DNA of 11,289 nucleotides, from the NCBI GenBank assembly GCA_016932235.1, contig JAFGDF010000029.1:1-11289 (forward strand), in the 5' to 3' direction. Below the pieces are notes generated by a model. It was given only the letters and a program-made list of their open reading frames with translations, was not told the origin of the DNA and made no database searches. This DNA comes from Deltaproteobacteria bacterium (GTDB taxonomy: Bacteria > Desulfobacterota > DSM-4660 > Desulfatiglandales > HGW-15). How positions within the stretch are numbered: position 1 is the first letter of the stretch; every line of letters starts with the position of its first letter. Position numbers and translations under genes: made by a program. Shown here one piece after another: positions 7,066 to 11,289 of the stretch.

Positions 7066-7845
7066 ATGCTAAAGACAGCCATCGAGGCGGCAATAGTGGC
7101 CGGCCGGGTCATTGCCGAACGTTACCCGGGGGGACGAAGCGTCACCATGAAGGGCTTCCGTGATCTAGTGACCGATGCCGATAGAGCGGCGGAATCGCTG
7201 ATTTTTGAACTGATTCAGACCCGGTTTCCCGATCATGCCATACTCTCTGAGGAGGCAGGAGGCGACCCGATCGGCCGGGGATACACCTGGGTGGTGGACC
7301 CTTTGGACGGAACGACCAATTACGCCCACCACAATCCAGTGTTCGCGGTCTCCATTGGGGTGATCGAGAAAGGCCATCCGCTAATCGGGGTCATTCACGA
7401 CCCCTTGAGGAATCAGATGTTTGTGGCCCAACGCGGGGCCGGGGCGAGGCTCAACGACGCACCCATTCATGTCAGCGGGACAGAGGGACTCGGATCCGCC
7501 CTGATCGGAGTTGACTGGGGCCACGAAAATGCCGTACGCCGGAGGATGATGGATCATCTGAGCCGGATCCTCCCCAGGTGCAGGACCGTGCGCGCCTCGG
7601 GATCGGCGGCCCTGGCCTTGGCCTATGTTGCGGCCGGCTGGCTGGATGCATATGTGCATATGGGATTGAAGCCCTGGGATGTGGCCGCCGGCGTGCTTCT
7701 CATCCAAGAGGCGGGCGGATTATGCACCACAATTCAAGGAGAACCCTATCAGATAGAACGGCCTGACTGCCTGGCAGGCAACCGACTGATTCATGATGAG
7801 TTGTTGAGAGTTATACATGGTCCCATAGATTTCTTACCACTCTGA
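7066..7845 (+). CDS. inositol monophosphatase family phosphatase (SuhB/CysQ-like)
   Basis: The 259-residue protein carries the full Mg/Li-sensitive phosphatase signature: SEEAGG (Glu62/63), WVVDPLDGTTNYAH (Asp78, Asp81, the metal site) and GLKPWDVAAGVLL (Asp205). The family hydrolyses inositol phosphates, other sugar phosphates, or 3'-phosphoadenosine phosphate (CysQ). Length and the DPLDGTTNYAH form favour the SuhB/IMPase branch, but family alone does not fix the substrate. I chose the ATG at 7066 because AGAGGA lies just before it, though the gap is short. The in-frame ATG at 7012 would add 18 residues and overlap the upstream gene by 35 bases. As third gene of the kinase-kinase-phosphatase set, it could remove the phosphate of a product, or recycle PAP if the preceding gene really makes PAPS. 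Confidence 0.93.
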   Translation: MLKTAIEAAIVAGRVIAERYPGGRSVTMKGFRDLVTDADRAAESLIFELIQTRFPDHAILSEEAGGDPIGRGYTWVVDPLDGTTNYAHHNPVFAVSIGVIEKGHPLIGVIHDPLRNQMFVAQRGAGARLNDAPIHVSGTEGLGSALIGVDWGHENAVRRRMMDHLSRILPRCRTVRASGSAALALAYVAAGWLDAYVHMGLKPWDVAAGVLLIQEAGGLCTTIQGEPYQIERPDCLAGNRLIHDELLRVIHGPIDFLPL

Positions 7846-7944
7846 AGAAGAACTGCGGGGGATTTCTCCACGGACAGAGAGCACCCCATGGTCCTTATCC
7901 CGGTGAACCTGGGGAGAGAGCGCGGAGTGTCATCGGAGGGTGCC

Positions 7945-8037
7945 ATGGCAAAACCATTCTGGACCGCTTTTGACGCCAATCTTCTGGCGGTCCTGGTGAC
8001 CTCGATCATCATCTATGTCATCCACCGTTTTGAGTAA
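7945..8037 (+). CDS. 30-residue single-pass membrane peptide
   Basis: An ATG at 7945 follows GGAGGG at ideal spacing and encodes 30 residues: a short polar start (MAKPFWTAFDAN), one hydrophobic helix (about residues 13-26, LLAVLVTSIIIYVI) and a HRFE end. This looks like a genuine small membrane protein. It lies about 100 bases after the IMPase-family gene on the same strand and could be the last gene of that unit. The frame can be extended upstream to an ATG at 7888, but that start has no comparable ribosome binding site. No family is recognised. Confidence 0.55.
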   Translation: MAKPFWTAFDANLLAVLVTSIIIYVIHRFE

Positions 8038-8055
8038 TGGGCTCGCAATATAAGG

Positions 8056-8094
8056 GACGCTGGTAAAAAAGTAAATTAAATAGCGGTCTTTTTT
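8056..8094 (+). terminator. possible terminator of the plus-strand genes
   Basis: GACGCT (8056-8061) can pair with AGCGGTC (8082-8088, one bulge), followed by a run of six T. The loop of about 20 bases is long, so the call is weak. The position, just after the last plus-strand gene and before the convergent tRNA, is where a terminator is expected. Confidence 0.35.
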
Positions 8095-8098
8095 AAGG

Positions 8099-8141
8099 AT
8101 TCCGGAAATAATACAAAAAATAGTATACTTTTTCCCGGAAT
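8099..8141. terminator. inverted repeat between convergent transcripts
   Basis: ATTCCGG (8099-8105) and CCGGAAT (8135-8141) are a perfect inverted pair, with further imperfect pairing inside (AATAC / GTATAC). It lies between the plus-strand genes and the 3' end of the tRNA, with A/T-rich flanks on both sides, so it may act as a two-way terminator. The minus-strand version reads on into a T-poor stretch, so activity is uncertain. Confidence 0.4.
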
Positions 8142-8158
8142 GGGTGGCAATTTTAATA

Positions 8159-8233
8159 TGGTGGGCGGTGCGGGGTTTGAACCCGCGGCTTCCACCGTGT
8201 GAGGATGGCACTCTCCCGCTGAGTTAACCGCCC
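8159..8233 (-). tRNA. tRNA-Val (anticodon CAC)
   Basis: Reverse strand, 75 bases with an encoded CCA. The acceptor stem GGGCGGT pairs with ACCGCCC. The D arm is ACTC...GAGT, the anticodon stem is CCATC/GGTGG around the loop CTCACAC (U33, anticodon CAC, A37), the variable loop is short, and the T arm GCGGG-TTCAAAC-CCCGC has the GTTCAAA signature. All arms pair with one G-U. It decodes GUG. It follows rluB on the same strand after about 117 bases. No second copy of its 3' end is present in the window, so there is no sign that it was used as an att site here. Confidence 0.96.
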
Positions 8234-8260
8234 GTAAAGCTGCTTTGTATTAATATGACT

Positions 8261-8276
8261 TCCCGCTGAAGCGGGA
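8261..8276. repeat. short perfect hairpin upstream of the tRNA
   Basis: TCCCGC-TGAA-GCGGGA is a six-base-pair stem with a four-base loop between rluB and the tRNA. It has no clear T run on either strand. It could be the end of the rluB transcript or part of the tRNA leader. Confidence 0.4.
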
Positions 8277-8304
8277 TTTATACAAAAGATATCTATTCAT
8301 ACAA
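8277..8304 (-). promoter_or_regulatory. possible tRNA promoter
   Basis: On the minus strand, TTGTAT (8304-8299) and TATAAA (8282-8277) are separated by 16 bases and lie about 45 bases ahead of the tRNA 5' end. The -10 box is good and the -35 box is weak. Confidence 0.33.
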
Positions 8305-8350
8305 TAGAATAGGGGGGATGTAAATAAAAAAACGGGATCGCTTTTATAAG

Positions 8351-9145
8351 TCAGGCAAGCCCAACCATTTTCTTAAGCCCCTGGACCTCTCCTGGTTTAA
8401 GGCTGCGGTAATCACCTATTTTCAGATTACCCAGTTCAAGGTTTCCGAAACCGGTTCGAATCAAATGAACGGTTTGGAGACCGACCGCCTCCATCATCCG
8501 TCTAACAAGACGGGATCTTCCCTGTGTGATAGTCAGGCGAATAGTGCTCCTTTTGCCCGATTGTTCCACAAGTATGCTTTTTGAAACGCCGCTGAAACCG
8601 TCGTCAAGCAGAATTCCTTTTTGAAGCCTTGTTAACACCTCATCAGATACGTTTCCGCTTACAATTACCTTATATGTTTTGGGGACCCTGTAGCGGGGAT
8701 GTGTCAACCTGTAAGAAAATTCACCGTCATTCGTTAAAAGGAGCAGGCCGATACTGTCAAAATCGAGTCTTCCCACAGGATATACCCTTTGAGACAGTTC
8801 CTTTAAGATATCCGTAACAACCGGTCTCCCTTCAGGATCTTTAAGTGATGAGATGTATCCGAAGGGTTTATTCATTATCAGGTATATTCGGGAGTATGTT
8901 GAGGGGATCTCTTTTCCGTCAAGGCTGATTATATCCCGGCCCCATGCAGCTCTTGTTCCCAGCTCGGTTATGATCCGGTTGTTCAGCATGATCCGGCCTG
9001 ACCTGATCAATTCGTCGGCCTTTCGCCTCGATGCCAGGCCGGCCATGGAGAGAATCCGGTTAATTCGATGGTATTTCTTCGAGATCTCTTCCGGGATCGG
9101 TTCCGGTTGGATCGTTGTAAGTTCCCGGTCCATGGTCATGGTCAT
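8351..9145 (-). CDS. rluB: 23S rRNA pseudouridine synthase, RluB/RsuA family
   Basis: This family converts a uridine of 23S rRNA (RluB: U2605 in E. coli) or 16S rRNA (RsuA) to pseudouridine. From the ATG at 9145 the product has 264 residues: an N-terminal S4 RNA-binding domain (HRINRILSMAGLASRRKADE, about 26-45), the catalytic motif PVGRLDFDSIGLLLLTNDGE with Asp128, and the family motifs RLTHPRYRVPKTYKV and QGRSRLVRRMMEAVG. RluB is the better guess because it accompanies scpA/scpB in many genomes. The frame stays open upstream to 9430, giving a basic Lys/Arg-rich extension that would overlap scpB by 370 bases. I prefer 9145, where GAGGAGG lies 12 bases before the ATG and the overlap is 86 bases; ATGs at 9139 and 9133 are alternatives. 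Confidence 0.92.
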   Translation of the reverse strand: MTMTMDRELTTIQPEPIPEEISKKYHRINRILSMAGLASRRKADELIRSGRIMLNNRIITELGTRAAWGRDIISLDGKEIPSTYSRIYLIMNKPFGYISSLKDPEGRPVVTDILKELSQRVYPVGRLDFDSIGLLLLTNDGEFSYRLTHPRYRVPKTYKVIVSGNVSDEVLTRLQKGILLDDGFSGVSKSILVEQSGKRSTIRLTITQGRSRLVRRMMEAVGLQTVHLIRTGFGNLELGNLKIGDYRSLKPGEVQGLKKMVGLA

Positions 9146-9863
9146 GGGGGCTGTCTTCCTCCTCTTTTTCCTTACCGCCTGTTTCGTTTGCCCCATCCCC
9201 TTTGGCTTCACTGTCCCGGTTCTGTTCCTGTCCGTTAATATTCTCCCCGGCTTCCCCGTCTTTCCCTGACTCGATGGTTTCTTTTTCGGTTTCCTGTTCA
9301 ACTTCTTCACCCTGACCAACCTGTGTCGGCTGTATTTCGTCCGAGCCGAAAGATTTAATCTCCTTAAGTTTTGGAAGAGATGATATATCCTTGAGATCAA
9401 ACACTTCCAGAAAACGTTTTGTTGTTCCATAGATAAGGGGTTTGCCCGGCAGATCTTTTCGCCCCATTATCTTTATAAGGCCTTTCTCGAGAAGCGTCCT
9501 TAAGATACCTCCCACATCCACCCCCCTGAGTTTTTCAATCTCGTGTCTGAGAATAGGCTGTTTATAAGCAATAATGGCCAATGTTTCCATAGCCGCTCCG
9601 GATAAGCGATTGGGGGTTGTCTGAAAAAGCTTTAGGATATATGAGCCATATTCGGGACGGCTTCTGAACTGAAAACCATTTGCCACTTCCTTTAACTCGA
9701 AGCTACGTTCCATTGAATCATATTCATATTTAAGCACCTCAAGGGCACCTTTTATATCAGCAGGACTGGAATCAGGTATGCATGAAAGTATCGCCTTTAC
9801 AGTGAGAGGCTTGTCTGACGAAAAGAGCAGGGATTCAATAATCAGTTTAAATGATTTAGGCAT
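9060..9863 (-). CDS. scpB: segregation and condensation protein B
   Basis: ScpB is a winged-helix subunit that, with ScpA, completes the Smc condensin-like complex needed for chromosome compaction and segregation. The 267 residues start KLIIESLLFSSDKPLT and hold the conserved core TPNRLSGAAMETLAIIAYKQ, PILRHEIEKLRGVD and GLIKIMGRKDLPGKPLIYGT (about residues 83-160). The last 70-80 residues form an acidic, low-complexity tail rich in Glu, Asp, Gly and Asn, longer than the usual ScpB of about 180-200 residues. The ATG at 9863 lies inside the end of scpA (8-base overlap) and follows GAGGAAGAAG; an upstream in-frame ATG at 9899 falls well inside scpA. The tail coincides with the overlap region with rluB. 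Confidence 0.94.
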   Translation of the reverse strand: MPKSFKLIIESLLFSSDKPLTVKAILSCIPDSSPADIKGALEVLKYEYDSMERSFELKEVANGFQFRSRPEYGSYILKLFQTTPNRLSGAAMETLAIIAYKQPILRHEIEKLRGVDVGGILRTLLEKGLIKIMGRKDLPGKPLIYGTTKRFLEVFDLKDISSLPKLKEIKSFGSDEIQPTQVGQGEEVEQETEKETIESGKDGEAGENINGQEQNRDSEAKGDGANETGGKEKEEEDSPHDHDHGPGTYNDPTGTDPGRDLEEIPSN

Positions 9864-10602
9864 AATCTTCTTCCTCGTTATCCTGAAAATGGGCATCAAT
9901 CTGGATATCCATTCCAGGATCAGGCTGAAAAACCCTGACTAAACCTATGTGAACAAGTTCAAGGAGGGCTAAAAAAGTAACGATCAGTTCGGATATTGTA
10001 CTGTCTTGATTGAAAAGATCCTTAAAATAGATCTTGGAATTTTGCTTTAACCGCTCCATTATATGTGCTGTTTTTTCTTTTATGGTCCAGGTGGTGGCCT
10101 TGAATGTTAAAGTTGTATCAGGGGCTATATTTTCCACTATTTTCTTGAAGGCATCCATAAGCTGGAAAAGATTCACCTCCAGTATGGGCTCTTCCGTCCG
10201 GAATTCGTTAATGGAGTCAGCATCCAGCCGGCGTTTGAATACATCTCTGTCCAATATCTCTCTTTCAGAGAGTTCAGCGGCTATTTCCTTAAATTTGAGA
10301 TACTCAAGAAGGGGCCTTGTGATTTCGGTTCTTGGATCTTCCTCCTCGCCGTTTTCTTCTCTTTCAGGAAGGAGCATCCTGGATTTAATGTGTACGAGGG
10401 TGGACGCCATTACCAGAAAATCACCGGCCACACTGATATTAAGGGCCTTCATCATATCAAGATAACCGAGGTATTGTTCCGTAATCATGGCGATAGGGAT
10501 ATCAAATATATCCACCTCGTTCTTGCGGATCAGATGAAGAAGCAGGTCCAGGGGGCCTTCGAATATCTCAAGTTTTATTTTATATTCGGAGTTATCTGTC
10601 AT
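9856..10602 (-). CDS. scpA: segregation and condensation protein A
   Basis: ScpA is the kleisin of the bacterial Smc complex, joining the Smc head domains and recruiting ScpB. The 248 residues show the family start KLEIFEGPLDLLLHLIRKNE and the VDIFDIPIAMITEQYLGYLD segment, then VAGDFLVMASTLVHIKSRML, and a C-terminal winged helix ending in ISELIVTFLALLELVHIGLV. An acidic stretch (ENGEEEDPRTE) links the domains. The stop overlaps the scpB start by 8 bases, indicating coupled translation. The upstream trpS stop is 30 bases away. The ribosome binding site before 10602 is weak, so expression may depend on read-through from trpS. Confidence 0.95.
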   Translation of the reverse strand: MTDNSEYKIKLEIFEGPLDLLLHLIRKNEVDIFDIPIAMITEQYLGYLDMMKALNISVAGDFLVMASTLVHIKSRMLLPEREENGEEEDPRTEITRPLLEYLKFKEIAAELSEREILDRDVFKRRLDADSINEFRTEEPILEVNLFQLMDAFKKIVENIAPDTTLTFKATTWTIKEKTAHIMERLKQNSKIYFKDLFNQDSTISELIVTFLALLELVHIGLVRVFQPDPGMDIQIDAHFQDNEEEDYA

Positions 10603-10632
10603 CTATCTAAAATGCGGGTTTGAAAAACCGGG

Positions 10633-11289
10633 TTATACTCCAACCACTTTTTTTACTTCATCCATCGTATTTTCTGCAATCGATTTTGCCCTGCTGTTTC
10701 CACGCTCAATGATCTCTTTAACCCTGTCGATGTCCGACTCCAGTTCATTTCTTTTTTCCCTGATAGGTCCCATCGCCCTGATAAGGTTTTCAGCCATAAC
10801 CTTTTTACACTCGACGCACCCTATTTTAGCAGTCTCGCAACCATCATGAATCTGGCGCACTCTTTCTCCAGGGGTATATATCTCATGAAAGGAGAATACA
10901 TTGCACACCCCCGGATCACCAGGGTCTGTTTTTCTTGCCCTCTGGGGATCAGTGATCATGCTCCCTGTTTTGTCCCTGATTTCATTGTCCGTGTCATCTA
11001 AAAAAATAGCATTGCCATAGCTTTTGCTCATTTTTCGCCTGTCGGTTCCCAAAAGTTTTGATGTGGGGGCGAGAAGCGTATCCGGTTCAGGAAAAACAGG
11101 ACTGTAGATATGGTTAAAACGCCTGGCTATCTCTCTTGTAAGCTCCACATGCGGGGCCTGGTCCTCTCCCACCGGCACACCGTTTGCCTTGTACATGAGA
11201 ATATCAGCGGCCTGCAAAACAGGATAACCCAGAAAACCGTAGGTATACAGATCCTTATGGCTGAGTTCTTTTAACTGTTCTTTGTAGGT
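10633..11289 (-). CDS. trpS: tryptophan-tRNA ligase, C-terminal part
   Basis: TrpS, a class I synthetase, charges tRNA-Trp using tryptophan and ATP. The frame is open to the right edge: 218 residues of a protein that normally has about 330. The N-terminal HIGH region lies outside. Visible are TYKEQLKELSHKDLYTYGFL, the Trp-binding YPVLQAADILMYKAN, VGEDQAPHVELTREIARRFN, and the KMSKS loop in RRKMSKSYGNAIFLDD. The end is NTMDEVKKVVGV, as in family members. Two Cys pairs (CETAKIGC, CKK) lie in the C-terminal half. The ATG-like TTG at 11217 is not the start; the true start is beyond the window. scpA follows after 30 bases on the same strand. Confidence 0.96.
   Translation of the reverse strand, partial: TYKEQLKELSHKDLYTYGFLGYPVLQAADILMYKANGVPVGEDQAPHVELTREIARRFNHIYSPVFPEPDTLLAPTSKLLGTDRRKMSKSYGNAIFLDDTDNEIRDKTGSMITDPQRARKTDPGDPGVCNVFSFHEIYTPGERVRQIHDGCETAKIGCVECKKVMAENLIRAMGPIREKRNELESDIDRVKEIIERGNSRAKSIAENTMDEVKKVVGV

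Noticed and set aside
8159..8233. tRNA-Val as the attachment site of an island reaching to the recombinase remnant
   Set aside because: No second copy of the tRNA 3' end is seen near the left edge or elsewhere in the window, and the recombinase is 8 kb away.

Overview
The window looks like a chromosomal segment of a Gram-negative anaerobe, most likely a member of the Desulfobacterota (old Deltaproteobacteria). That is an inference from the gene set: an AmrS radical-SAM enzyme, a small two-knuckle rubredoxin-like protein, an AMP-forming acetyl-CoA synthetase, and a trpS-scpA-scpB-rluB block followed by a tRNA-Val. No rRNA or other marker is present to fix the taxon.

There are three zones. (1) Bases 1-840 are AT-rich and nearly gene-free. 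They hold the C-terminal end of a tyrosine recombinase (minus strand, 5'-truncated exactly at a strong hairpin), operator-like repeats, and a few short reading frames of doubtful reality. (2) Bases 840-8040 are GC-richer and read on the plus strand: a rubredoxin-like protein; an unrecognised protein built of two copies of one domain, 14 bases ahead of acs; a broken, truncated N-terminal piece of a DhnA/class I type fructose-bisphosphate aldolase; amrS; a dispersed inverted repeat ending in a T tract; a tightly packed trio of an APH-fold kinase, an APS-kinase-like P-loop kinase and an inositol-monophosphatase-family phosphatase; and a 30-residue single-pass membrane peptide. (3) Bases 8159-11289 read on the minus strand and are housekeeping: trpS (partial at the right edge), scpA, scpB and rluB, with overlapping scpA/scpB and scpB/rluB ends, then tRNA-Val(CAC).

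Activities: acs activates acetate to acetyl-CoA. AmrS is a radical SAM enzyme whose usual partners AmrA (AMMECR1) and AmrB (Memo) are not in the window. The kinase-kinase-phosphatase trio is the most interesting set. Its order and start/stop overlap suggest one unit, the P-loop kinase lacks parts of the APS-binding signature, and the substrates are unknown. ScpA and ScpB are the non-SMC condensin subunits, and RluB-type enzymes modify 23S rRNA.

The two observations most worth a second look are the aldolase remnant fused to the front of amrS, with a nonsense codon, a frameshift and loss of the 3' part all visible, and the APH/APS-kinase-like/IMPase trio.
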